Below, piece by piece: positions 25,055-32,901 of a stretch of DNA of 64,000 nucleotides. Both the position numbers and the translations under genes were made by a program. This stretch comes from Rhizobium sp. ACO-34A (lineage in GTDB: Bacteria > Pseudomonadota > Alphaproteobacteria > Rhizobiales > Rhizobiaceae), in the NCBI GenBank assembly GCA_002600635.1, contig CP021373.1, forward strand, positions 186,001 to 250,000, written 5' to 3'. The notes below the pieces were generated by a model. That model worked only from the letters and a program-made list of their open reading frames with translations. It was not told where the DNA came from and ran no database searches. How positions within the stretch are numbered: position 1 is the stretch's first letter; each line of letters starts with the position of its first letter.

Positions 25055-26191
25055 TCAGCGAGCGACGTTCGAGGGTTGCAGAAGAGCGGATTGTTCCTGA
25101 GGCAGCTTCACCTTGAGATCGTCGCGCATGAACTGCGTGCCGGCCGCGACCACCAGATCGCCCGGCTTCACGCCGTTCGATACGTTGACGCCATCGGCGG
25201 TGAATTCCGCGATGCTGATTTCCCGCGCGCTGACCGTTGAGGTCTGCGGATCGACAACCCAGACGATCTTCTGCCCGTTCCTTTCGGCGAGCGCCGAAAG
25301 CGGCACGGCCAGGTAACCCCTGGTGTTTTCCCTTGCCGCTTCGATGGTGGCGGTCATGCCGAGAAGAACCCGGGCGTTGTCGGGAAGGCTGATCCTGACG
25401 GAAAAGGTGCGCGATTGCGTGTCGGCGCTGCCGGAAACTTCCCGCACCTTGCCGTCGATGGCGAGCGTATCATCCGACCAGAAGCTGGCCTTCACCGCCT
25501 TGCCGGGACGGAAATTGGCGATGTCGCCTTCGGGAACCGCGATCTGCACTTCCTTTTCATTGTCGAGGGCAACGGTTGCGACCGGCGTGCCCGCCGCGAC
25601 GACCGCGCCGGTGTCGGAGCTGATCGCGGTGACGATCCCTTCCCGGTCGGACTTGAGTTCGGTGTAGGAAACCTGGTTCCTCGCCTGATCGAGCGCCGAG
25701 ATCGCTGCATCGCGCGTGGAGACGGCCTGATCGTAATTGAGGCCGGCCTGCTCCACCTGCGACTTGGCGGTCACGCTCTTGTCGAAGAGCTGCTGCGCGC
25801 GCTTGTTGGCAAGGCCGGCGGTCGCGACCGCCGTTTCGGCGGCGGCGAGACTGGCCTCGGCTGTCCTGACGCTCAACTGGTAATCGGTCGGATCGATCCG
25901 TGCGAGAACGTCGCCCGGCCTGACGCGGTCACCGACATTGACCCGGCGTTCGATGATCTTTCCCGCGACCCGGAAGCCGAGGCTCGTTTCGACGCGGGCC
26001 TTGACGGTGCCGGAATAGAGAGAGGCCTGTTCGTGCGATGTCGCGGAGATATGGGCGACCTTCACGGGGCGGATCGTTTCCTTCGTCTCTGCCTGCTTTT
26101 CCTCGCTGCACCCGGACACGCCGAGCGCCAGGGCGAAAACAAGCGCCAGAGCGGGGAATTTTGAAAATAGAAAACCCTTCAGCGAAGTCAT
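25055..26191 (-). CDS. RND efflux periplasmic adaptor (membrane fusion protein), lipoprotein
   Basis: 378 residues from MTSLKGFLF, with GAGGATGCGAAC upstream; a start 12 codons earlier is less likely. A lipoprotein signal ends LGVSGC, so the mature protein is lipid-anchored at Cys. Then come the barrel-sandwich (SLGFRVAGKIIERRVNVGD), a coiled-coil hairpin (about residues 95-165) and the returning lipoyl half YTELKSDREGIVTAISSDTG. Bridges the pump to the outer-membrane channel. First gene of the efflux operon; 76 bp from the TetR gene on the same strand. Confidence 0.94.
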   Translation of the reverse strand: MTSLKGFLFSKFPALALVFALALGVSGCSEEKQAETKETIRPVKVAHISATSHEQASLYSGTVKARVETSLGFRVAGKIIERRVNVGDRVRPGDVLARIDPTDYQLSVRTAEASLAAAETAVATAGLANKRAQQLFDKSVTAKSQVEQAGLNYDQAVSTRDAAISALDQARNQVSYTELKSDREGIVTAISSDTGAVVAAGTPVATVALDNEKEVQIAVPEGDIANFRPGKAVKASFWSDDTLAIDGKVREVSGSADTQSRTFSVRISLPDNARVLLGMTATIEAARENTRGYLAVPLSALAERNGQKIVWVVDPQTSTVSAREISIAEFTADGVNVSNGVKPGDLVVAAGTQFMRDDLKVKLPQEQSALLQPSNVAR

Positions 26192-26267
26192 GTTCGCATC
26201 CTCGATCACAATGGAAATTCGGTTCAACGGAAGCAGGCGCCCGGCGCCCGCCTATTTTTCGCCCGCC

Positions 26268-26876
26268 TTATTTTTTCAATGCACGAATGGCGAAGTCGAC
26301 CAGTTCAGACGCGGTTGCCCGGTTTTCCTTGGCCATGCATTGGGCCACCATCTGCGGATGACAGAGGCTGACCGTGGCCGCGCCAAAGCATCTTGCGGCT
26401 GCAATCGGGTCCTGTTCGGCAAATTCGCCTGTCGCGATGCCTTCCCTGATGATCTCGGCGACGAGATCCTGAATGCTGTCGATGTGGCGTTCGATTACCT
26501 GCCAGTCGCGCTCGATGGCGACGACGATCATTTCATGCACCTTGTGCTCGTCGAGCATGGTCTCGACCGTCCAGCGATGCTGTTCTTCGACATAGCGGCG
26601 CAACCGCGTCTCCGCGCTGTCGAGGCTGTGGCGGGTATCATAGGCCTGCTTGTAACAGGTCGCCAGCATGCGAGCGCACAGGGCCTGGTGAATTTCCACC
26701 TTGGAGCCGAAGAAGCGATAGATGTTGGCCGTGGACATGCCGAGTTCCCCGGCAATGTCGGCCACCGTGGTCTTGCTGTAGCCATAGTGCCTGAACGTCC
26801 GCTCGGCCGCATCGAGAATGCGGGTGGCGGTATCGCGGCGGGCTTCTTCCACGTCGATTTCCGGCATCTGGTTCAT
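26268..26876 (-). CDS. TetR-family transcriptional regulator
   Basis: 202 residues. N-terminal TetR helix-turn-helix: ATRILDAAERTFRHYGYSKT, ADIAGELGMSTANIYRFFGS (residues 17-60). The C-terminal ligand domain is AcrR-like (TetR_C_7 type: AYDTRHSLDSAETRLRRYVE). A perfect 50-bp palindrome begins 8 bases before the start codon and covers the probable promoter, so strong autorepression is expected; the efflux genes follow on the same strand and are the likely co-regulated targets. Confidence 0.93.
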   Translation of the reverse strand: MNQMPEIDVEEARRDTATRILDAAERTFRHYGYSKTTVADIAGELGMSTANIYRFFGSKVEIHQALCARMLATCYKQAYDTRHSLDSAETRLRRYVEEQHRWTVETMLDEHKVHEMIVVAIERDWQVIERHIDSIQDLVAEIIREGIATGEFAEQDPIAAARCFGAATVSLCHPQMVAQCMAKENRATASELVDFAIRALKK

Positions 26877-26884
26877 TATGCGCC

Positions 26885-26934
26885 TTATGAGTTACGACTG
26901 ACGAAATTCGAATTTCGTCAGTCGTAACTCATAA
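26885..26934. promoter_or_regulatory. Perfect 50-bp palindrome (TetR operator/promoter)
   Basis: TTATGAGTTACGACTGACG continues to AAATTC and is then followed without any spacer by its exact complement. Its inner edge is 8 bases from the TetR start codon; the likely ribosome site AAGGCG touches it. Twenty-five consecutive matching pairs are far more than a single TetR dimer site needs. Confidence 0.85.
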
Positions 26935-26976
26935 TCAATCATTCGTCAATTCGGAGGCGAGGATAAAAGCGGCGAC

Positions 26977-27007
26977 AAAAAAAAGAGAGGCACCGACGAT
27001 GCCTCTC
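26977..27007 (-). terminator. Intrinsic terminator downstream of the semialdehyde dehydrogenase
   Basis: On the minus strand GAGAGGCA, seven-base loop, TGCCTCTC, then eight T residues. It lies 210 bp beyond the dehydrogenase stop, after the RIME-like repeat, and shields the TetR promoter. Confidence 0.85.
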
Positions 27008-27030
27008 CCAGTTTCATGACAAACCCTGCT

Positions 27031-27140
27031 TTCTCTCCCGCCGTCACCCTCCGCCTTGCGCGGAGGATCTACCCACGTCGATAAAATCAACCATTTGCAG
27101 ATGCTCGGGACAGGCCCGAGCATGATGGCGGAGAGGTTTT
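27031..27140. repeat. RIME-like intergenic repeat, copy 2
   Basis: Second copy of the element at 11973-12082, with GAGGATCTACCCACGTC and TTTGCAGATGCTCGGGACAG blocks. As with copy 1 it sits beside a transcription terminator. Confidence 0.75.
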
Positions 27141-27216
27141 CGATCCCTGTCGGCGGTCGGAGAGCCATCGACGATGTCTCTCCTGTTTTCTGCTTCTCCG
27201 GTCTGTCTGCCGGCGA

Positions 27217-28608
27217 TCAGAAGTGCGCGTCGATATCGACCACGCCGATCAGCTTGTGATTGACGAACTCCTTGAGACCGAGGCCGATCAGTTCGCGTCC
27301 GTAGCCGGAGCGGCGGATGCCGCCGAACGGGAGGTCGGCCTCCACCTTGGTCGGATGGTTGACGAAGACCATGCCGGTGGAGATGCGTTTGGCCACTTCC
27401 GCGCCGTGGGCCGGATTGGAGGTGAAGACCGATCCGCCGAGGCCGAACGGTGAATCGTTGGCGATGCGCACGGCGTCGTCCTCGTCCTTTGCCCGGAACA
27501 GCATGGAGACCGGGCCGAAGAATTCCCAGTAGCGGGCCGGGTTGTCCTCGGCGACCTCGGTCAGGATGGTCGGCTGCACGAAGGCGCCCTGATTGGGCAC
27601 GGCAGGACCGACTTCCTCGGCCTTCGCGCCGAGCTTGACGGCTTCGCGGATCTTTTCCTTCACCTCATCGGCCGCACCTTGCGAGGAGAGCGGAGCCAGC
27701 GTCGTCTTCGGGTCGAAGGGGTCGCCCGCCACGAGACCGGACACGCCCTTGCGGTACTTCTCAAGGTAGGCGTCGTAGACGTCGTCGACGATGATCATGC
27801 GCTTGGAAGAGACGCAGACCTGACCGCCGTTCCAGTGTCGGCCGAAGACGCCCCAGTTGACCGTCTTGTCGAGATCGGCGTCGGCCAGCACCACGAACGC
27901 GTCGGCGCCGCCGAGTTCCAGCGTCGATTTCTTCAGCGCCTTGCCGGCCTGCGCCGCCACGACCGAGCCCGCGCCTTCGGAGCCGGTGAGCGCCACGCCA
28001 TGCACCCGGTCGTCATTGAGGATCAGTTCAATCTGCGAGCGAGTGGCGTAAAGGTTGCGGAACGCACCCGCGGGAAGTCCTGCTTCCTTCATCAGCGCCT
28101 CGAATGCGGCCGCACTCTGTGGAACGTTTGAGGCGTGCTTCAGGAGTACCGTGTTGCCGGCCGAAAGCTGCGGCGCGATGATGCGGGCGATCTGGTAATA
28201 GGGGAAGTTCCACGGCTCGATGGCGAGCAGCACGCCGAGCGGCTCGTGAACGATGATGTTGTCACCCTCGGCCGGATCGAGAACGGGCAGCTTTTCCGGC
28301 TTCAGCAGTTCCTCGGCGTTTCGGACGTAATATTCGAAGATCTTGGCCGAAAGCTCGACCTCAGCTTTTGCTTCGGCAAACAGCTTGCCCATTTCCAGCG
28401 TCAGCAGCTTTGCATAGGCATCGCTGTTCTTGCGCAGGAGATCGGCGGCTTTCTGGAGAATGCGGCCGCGGTCGGCAAAGGATGCGTCCTTCCACGACAG
28501 GAAGGCATTATGCGCGTTTGCGATCGCGTCGCGAACTTCCGCATCCGTGGCGTCAGGGAATGTCTTGATGGTTTCGCCGGTGTAGGGATTGATTGTGGCG
28601 TAGGCCAT
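27217..28608 (-). CDS. NAD(P)-dependent succinate-semialdehyde dehydrogenase-like aldehyde dehydrogenase
   Basis: 463 residues, matching the short Sad/YneI-type semialdehyde dehydrogenases (opening MAYATINPYTGE) and not the longer GabD form. Catalytic Glu 231 in TLELGGADAFVV and nucleophile Cys 265 in GGQVCVSSKR; EPWNFPYYQ is the active-site Asn region; GRELIGLGLKEFVNHK closes the protein. Oxidises succinate semialdehyde or a similar aldehyde in the cytoplasm. Single-gene unit: a terminator lies downstream and a 280-bp leader with a 16-bp palindrome upstream. Confidence 0.93.
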   Translation of the reverse strand: MAYATINPYTGETIKTFPDATDAEVRDAIANAHNAFLSWKDASFADRGRILQKAADLLRKNSDAYAKLLTLEMGKLFAEAKAEVELSAKIFEYYVRNAEELLKPEKLPVLDPAEGDNIIVHEPLGVLLAIEPWNFPYYQIARIIAPQLSAGNTVLLKHASNVPQSAAAFEALMKEAGLPAGAFRNLYATRSQIELILNDDRVHGVALTGSEGAGSVVAAQAGKALKKSTLELGGADAFVVLADADLDKTVNWGVFGRHWNGGQVCVSSKRMIIVDDVYDAYLEKYRKGVSGLVAGDPFDPKTTLAPLSSQGAADEVKEKIREAVKLGAKAEEVGPAVPNQGAFVQPTILTEVAEDNPARYWEFFGPVSMLFRAKDEDDAVRIANDSPFGLGGSVFTSNPAHGAEVAKRISTGMVFVNHPTKVEADLPFGGIRRSGYGRELIGLGLKEFVNHKLIGVVDIDAHF

Positions 28609-29119
28609 GATGGATCACCTTTCAATAAGGAATGGGCTCCGACGGGTACTCGGCAAGATTGGGTCGCGAAGAACCTGCGAAGCGGAATGAAGCGATGTTC
28701 GACATCGCGTCGGCTTTCCCGACGACGGCCCTCGAAACGGGTCGCTCCGCCGGGTTTACGGAGAGCCGGGAACGCTTCGGCCAGCCATGTCAGAACGCCC
28801 CCTGAAGAAACAGAGGACCCGGCCGCCGGCCTGAAGGATCACGGGAGTGAGAAGCTAACTCCTTGTTCCAATTGATGTCTCTGTATATATAGTACGCATG
28901 CGTACTTTTGTAATTGCCATAGGTCGAATGGGATCGAGCAAAGTGTCGCAGGATCGCGACAGGCGCATGGGCCGGCGCGTGCGCCTGTCGGTTCGACCTT
29001 GAAAACAGGCCTGGAGACCCTCTGACGAGGGTCTGTCCGTCATGTCAGGCGCCTAGACCCATCCGCAGCTGGGTGGCGCTGGCCCGCTGCGGATCAACGG
29101 CGACTTCGTGGTGATTGGC
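28609..29119. other. Gene-free stretch between dehydrogenase and ene-reductase genes
   Basis: About 510 bp. It holds the dehydrogenase leader, an AT-rich promoter-like patch TATATATAG and a palindrome at 28891-28906. Small open frames here have no ribosome site or family motif and I do not call them. Confidence 0.5.
28891..28906. promoter_or_regulatory. 16-bp perfect palindrome, probable operator
   Basis: AGTACGCATGCGTACT next to TATATATA. Read on the minus strand the AT-rich block follows the palindrome at promoter spacing, so it could control the dehydrogenase with a leader of about 270 bp. The binding protein is unknown. Confidence 0.5.
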
Positions 29120-29154
29120 AGCTGCCCGGCGGCGGCGATGCTTCCCGGGCAGCT
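29120..29154 (-). terminator. Hairpin after the ene-reductase gene
   Basis: Perfect arms AGCTGCCCGG / CCGGGCAGCT with a 15-base loop, nine bases beyond the stop. No T-run on the minus strand. Confidence 0.5.
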
Positions 29155-29163
29155 CTATCGAGA

Positions 29164-30276
29164 TCAGGCCAGAACGGCCAGATCGGCGGCGTTGAAGCCG
29201 CCGAGTTCGTCAAGCTTTCCGCCGGAGACCTTGGCGGTCCATTCGGCATCCGAAATCAGCGGACGGCCGACGGCGATGAGGTCGAATTCCTGGCGTTCCA
29301 TCCGCTCGATCAGATTGTCGAACGAGGCGCTTTCGGAACCCTGGCCGCCGAATGCGCCGAAGAAATCCGACGACAGGCCGACCGAGCCGACGCTGATCGT
29401 GGCGGCACCCGTCAGCTTCTTCGCCCAGCCGGCGAAGTTCAGGCCGGCGTCACCGTCGATCTCGGGGAATTCAGGTGTCCAGAAGCGGCGTTGCGAGCAG
29501 TGCAGGATATCCACGCCGGCTTCGACCAGCGGCAGGAGCCATGCCGTCATTTCATCCGGCGTGCTCGCGTTGCGGGCGGCATAGTCCTGCTGCTTCCACT
29601 GGCTGACGCGCAGCGACAGCGGGAAGTCGGCGCCGACGGCGGCCCGCACCGCGCGCACGGCTTCGGCGGCAAAGCGCGAGCGTTCGGCGATGGTGGCGCC
29701 ACCATAGGCATCCTTGCGCTTGTTGCTGCCCTCCCAGAAGAACTGGTCGATCAGATAGCCATGGGCGCCGTGCAACTCGACGATGTCGAAGCCGAGACGC
29801 CTGGCGTCGGCGGCGGCACTGGCGAAGGCCGCGACGGTATCGGCGATATCCTCCTCGGTCATCGCCTTGCCGCGCGGATCGTCGGGGCCAACGAGACCCG
29901 AGGGGCTTTCCACCAGATCCTCCGGCTGCGTCTGGCTGCGGCTGGAGCGGGTCGAGCCGGTATGCCAGATCTGCGGGCCGATCCTGCCGCCCGCGGCATG
30001 CACGGATTTCGCCACCTCATCCCATCCGGCAAGGGCCGCTTCGCCATGGAAGAATGGAATACCCGGATCGTTGCGCGAGGCGGGACGGTCGATCACCGTG
30101 CCTTCGGTGAGGATCAGGCCGACGCCGCCCGCGGCGCGGCGGCGGTAATACTCGGCCTGGGCCGCGCCGGGAATGCCGTCCTTCGCCATGGCGCGGGTCA
30201 TCGGCGCCATGACGATGCGGTTCTTCAGGGACAGGGACTTCAGCGAGAAGGGTTGAAACAGGATACGGGTAGACAT
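29164..30276 (-). CDS. Old Yellow Enzyme-family FMN alkene reductase
   Basis: 370 residues starting MSTRILFQPF; nearly 100 upstream in-frame codons lack OYE similarity and a ribosome site. Hallmarks: KNRIVMAPMTRAMA at the N-terminus, GPQIWHTG, the substrate-anion pair in ELHGAHGYLIDQFFW (His-x-x-His form), and the C-terminal FMN-phosphate motif SVGSVGLSS with IAVGRPLISD. Reduces activated C=C bonds (enones, nitro-compounds) with NAD(P)H in the cytoplasm. Lies 142 bp downstream of an SDR on the same strand; the two are probably co-expressed in electrophile detoxification. Confidence 0.92.
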   Translation of the reverse strand: MSTRILFQPFSLKSLSLKNRIVMAPMTRAMAKDGIPGAAQAEYYRRRAAGGVGLILTEGTVIDRPASRNDPGIPFFHGEAALAGWDEVAKSVHAAGGRIGPQIWHTGSTRSSRSQTQPEDLVESPSGLVGPDDPRGKAMTEEDIADTVAAFASAAADARRLGFDIVELHGAHGYLIDQFFWEGSNKRKDAYGGATIAERSRFAAEAVRAVRAAVGADFPLSLRVSQWKQQDYAARNASTPDEMTAWLLPLVEAGVDILHCSQRRFWTPEFPEIDGDAGLNFAGWAKKLTGAATISVGSVGLSSDFFGAFGGQGSESASFDNLIERMERQEFDLIAVGRPLISDAEWTAKVSGGKLDELGGFNAADLAVLA

Positions 30277-30418
30277 GGTCTTTCTTTCTGTGCGGGAATG
30301 AGGTGGGGCGTTGACGTCGGCAATGGTGCGGCCCTGCACGTCGTCCTTCGGGAGGGGTTTTTCAACCCCGGGAAACTTGGCAGAGCCGGTGCCGCGTGTG
30401 CGGTCGTCGCTTCCGCCT

Positions 30419-31201
30419 TCAGGCGGCCGTGAGGTAGCGCTCGCCGGGGGTGGTGTTTCCAATGCCCTGCACCACGGAGATGCGCGCGGCCTCGAAAGCC
30501 TGGAACCGAGCCTCGTCATGCAGCGGCGGGATCGTGACTTCCTCGCGGCGATCGAAGCCGACGAGCGCGGCATCGACCAGATCGGCCACTTCCATCATCG
30601 GCGGCAGCCGCGACTCATCGACGAAATTCCAGATGTCGGTCCGGGTCGCTCCGGGAAGAACAGCCTGGACATAGACGCCCTTCGGCCCGAGATCGGTCTG
30701 CAGCGCCTGCGAAAGCGTCAGGACGAAGGCCTTGGTTGCCGAGTAGACCGGGGAACCCCATTCCGGCGCAAGGGCGAGAACCGAACTGACGTTGATGATC
30801 GCCCCCTCGCCCCTCTCGGCAAAGCGCGGCGCAACCGCATGGCTGAGGCGCAACACGCTGGTGGCGTTGAGCATCACCAGACGCGTCAGGTCCTCGGCGC
30901 TCTGAGTGAGGAAGGTGCCGCCGACATTGCCGCCGGCGTTGTTGACCAGAATACCGATCGAAGCGTCATTGCGAAGCCGCGCCTCGACTGCGGCCAGCTG
31001 GCTTTCATCGGTGAGGTCCGCCGGCAGGAGGTCGACCGAGACGCCGGTTTCTGTCCGCAGGCGGGCTGCGTGTTGCTCAAGCTTTTCGACGTTGCGCGCC
31101 ACCAGCACGAGGTCGTGGCCGCGCCGGGCGAAGCGTTCTGCGTAAACCGCGCCGATGCCCGTCGAGGCGCCGGTGATGAGGACTGCGTTCTTGTCGGACA
31201 T
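30419..31201 (-). CDS. Short-chain dehydrogenase/reductase (DltE/YqjQ-like SDR)
   Basis: 260 residues. TGASTGIG cofactor motif (residues 10-17), NNAGGNVGG, VSSVLALAP serine and YSATK catalytic pair; a C-terminal tail about 30 residues longer than the minimal SDR. NAD(P)-linked carbonyl or alcohol reaction, substrate unknown. Upstream promoter carries several CATGAT-type dyads (31232-31276), pointing to a dedicated regulator not encoded immediately alongside. Confidence 0.91.
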   Translation of the reverse strand: MSDKNAVLITGASTGIGAVYAERFARRGHDLVLVARNVEKLEQHAARLRTETGVSVDLLPADLTDESQLAAVEARLRNDASIGILVNNAGGNVGGTFLTQSAEDLTRLVMLNATSVLRLSHAVAPRFAERGEGAIINVSSVLALAPEWGSPVYSATKAFVLTLSQALQTDLGPKGVYVQAVLPGATRTDIWNFVDESRLPPMMEVADLVDAALVGFDRREEVTIPPLHDEARFQAFEAARISVVQGIGNTTPGERYLTAA

Positions 31202-31231
31202 TGCGTTGCTCTTTCCTTCGGATAAGGTTTA

Positions 31232-31276
31232 ATCATGATGATTGTCATGATAGATCGTAAACATGATGGCCATCAT
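31232..31276. promoter_or_regulatory. Cluster of CATGAT-type dyads upstream of the SDR
   Basis: ATCATGA-N6-TCATGAT (31232-31251) and the perfect palindrome ATGATGGCCATCAT (31263-31276). Two operator-like sites within 45 bp before the SDR start suggest repression by a TetR/MarR/HxlR-type protein. Confidence 0.5.
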
Positions 31277-31535
31277 TTAATCTGTCAATGGTCGGGTCCG
31301 TGTTTTTGCGAGCAGGAATCTGCGGCAATGGAGGCGAAGCCCGAGTGTCGATCACGATGAAGTGAAGCGATTGCCCGGTGGCGAGGGGTTTTGCGCCATC
31401 GACATTGTGGAACCGGCCTATCGAAGCAGCGGATGACGGGCGTGCCGGTTCACCCCGCCATCATCGATCGATGGCAACCGATGTGACGCCGGACATGGAA
31501 AGTTTGGGGAGATTCAGGTCTTGGGGAAACAAACG

Positions 31536-31692
31536 AAAAAGCCTGCCGCGGGAGGAGGTGCGGCAGGCTTTTCCTGAAAAACCGAACAACGACTGGGAGG
31601 AGGAGTGTCGTTGTTCCCTCAGGCTTCCCTGGGAGGAGGAGTGGGTCGCCTGAAACACGAAGCTCTGCGGGAGGAGGTGCATCGCTTCGATG
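31536..31692 (-). ncRNA. Tandem four-hairpin RNA with CCTCCTCCC loops (cuckoo/CcsR-type anti-Shine-Dalgarno sRNA)
   Basis: On the minus strand four consecutive stem-loops present CCTCCTCCC in the loop: H1 31658-31689 (CGAAGC / GCTTCG outer stem), H2 31619-31653 (TCAGGC / GCCTGA), H3 31585-31615 (AACAACGAC / GTCGTTGTT, perfect), H4 31541-31568 (GCCTGCCGC / GCGGCAGGC, perfect) followed by TTTTTCG, an intrinsic terminator. Loops of H1 and H4 read ACCTCCTCCC; those of H2 and H3 read ACTCCTCCTCCCA. Stems differ in sequence while loops are conserved, so the loops are under selection. The known alphaproteobacterial family (CcsR in Rhodobacter, 'cuckoo' RNAs in Rhizobiales) has these loops, is often tandem and is stress-induced. 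A TATAAA box sits 7 bases before H1. No DUF1127 gene is next to it, unlike many relatives. Confidence 0.82.
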
Positions 31693-31698
31693 AGTAGA

Positions 31699-31704
31699 TT
31701 TATA
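31699..31704 (-). promoter_or_regulatory. -10 box of the hairpin RNA
   Basis: TATAAA on the minus strand, placing the start at about 31692, immediately before hairpin H1. The -35 region is not consensus (ATTCCT at 17 bases; CTCGAAA closer in), so an alternative sigma factor is possible. Confidence 0.55.
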
Positions 31705-31848
31705 CAGCATTCCCGATTTCGAGGAATAGGCTCTGCTGCAGTGCAGCTATGCATCCAGTGCATTGCGACATTTGGGTGTGCTTAAATTGTAGCCTTTAGG
31801 TGCCGCGCAATGGGCAAGGCGTGCCCAGCGGATCGCGGAAGAACCGCC

Positions 31849-32742
31849 TTATCCCCTGTATCGCAGGCCATCCACGAGCAGCGCGAAGGCCGGTGAAGCC
31901 TGCCTGCGGCTCGGATAGAAGAGATGATAGCCGGGAAATGGAGGGCACCAGTCTTCCAGCACCTTCACCAGCTTTCCCGCCGCGACGAACTTTTCCAGAT
32001 GATCGTTGGGAAGGCATGTCAGCCCCAGGCCGCTCATGGCCGCGTCGATGATCATCGGCACGTCGTTGCAGATGAACTGTCCCTCCACCCTGACATTGAG
32101 GGGTCGTCCGTCCTTCTCGAATTCCCAGGCATAGAGGCCGCCCAATGTCGGCAATCGGAGATTGATGCAGGTGTGCTGCGTCAGGTCATGCGGCGTCCGG
32201 GGCTTGGGATGCCTCTCGAAATAGGCGGGAGAACCGGCGACCACCATGCGCATTTCCGGACCGATGCGCACCGCGATCATGTCCTTTTCCACCTGTTCGC
32301 CCAGCCGCACACCGGCATCGTAGCGCTCGGCGACGAGATCGATGAGTTTCTGGTCGTTGGAAATCTCGATGTTGATATCCGGATATTCCGCCAGTAGCCG
32401 CTTCACCACCGGCATCAGGATGGTCTCGCTGGCATGGCGGCTTGAGGTGATGCGGATCGTGCCGGCCGGTTTCTGCCGCAAGGCGCTGAGCGCGTCGATA
32501 CGGCCGCGAATGTCGTTGAATGCCGGGCGCAGCGTCTCGACCAGCTGCTCTCCGGCGTCCGTCGGGGCGACGTTGCGCGTGGTCCTCAGCAACAGCCTGA
32601 CGCCCATGCGCTCCTCCAGCCGTCGCACGGTGTGGCTGAGCGATGACTGCGATGTTCCAAGCTGGGCGGCGGCGCGCGTGAAGCTGCGCTCCTCCGCCAC
32701 GGTGAGGAAAGCAACGAGATCGCCGAGTTCGTCACGCTTCAT
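31849..32742 (-). CDS. LysR-family transcriptional regulator
   Basis: 297 residues from MKRDELGDLVAFL, the usual LysR opening; an in-frame ATG 13 codons earlier is possible but the extra residues do not fit the family and neither start has a clear ribosome site. Helix-turn-helix SFTRAAAQLGTSQSSLSHTV (residues about 20-40), then RLEERMGVRLLLRTTR. The substrate-binding half is complete. Divergent from the alcohol dehydrogenase at 32902 and the oxidoreductase set beyond, which it probably controls; this LysR subtype commonly accompanies aldo/keto reductase-SDR clusters. Confidence 0.92.
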   Translation of the reverse strand: MKRDELGDLVAFLTVAEERSFTRAAAQLGTSQSSLSHTVRRLEERMGVRLLLRTTRNVAPTDAGEQLVETLRPAFNDIRGRIDALSALRQKPAGTIRITSSRHASETILMPVVKRLLAEYPDINIEISNDQKLIDLVAERYDAGVRLGEQVEKDMIAVRIGPEMRMVVAGSPAYFERHPKPRTPHDLTQHTCINLRLPTLGGLYAWEFEKDGRPLNVRVEGQFICNDVPMIIDAAMSGLGLTCLPNDHLEKFVAAGKLVKVLEDWCPPFPGYHLFYPSRRQASPAFALLVDGLRYRG

Positions 32743-32901
32743 ATATGAATCCGAAATATAGGTGTTTGCGGAATTTAGCATCTAATGGATCGATGCGACC
32801 AGCGATAAGTTCGACAATGGCGCGAGATCCCGATCTTGTGATCGCATGACCGTGAGATCGCGGGTTCTCCTCGTTCACTACCCAACAACAGGTATAGAGA
32901 C

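Noticed and set aside
28855..29043. 62-codon minus-strand frame in the dehydrogenase leader region
   Set aside because: No ribosome site or motif, and it spans the palindromic operator.
31378..31653. 91-codon plus-strand frame with repeated Arg-Glu-Glu and Trp-Glu-Glu
   Set aside because: The repeats are just the complement of the conserved RNA loops (GGGAGGAGG); no ribosome site. Explained by the hairpin RNA on the other strand.
31550..31678. GGGAGGAGG repeats considered as a tandem DNA repeat or CRISPR-like array
   Set aside because: Spacing is irregular and each copy is framed by its own unique inverted repeat, which fits stem-loops of an RNA and not an array.
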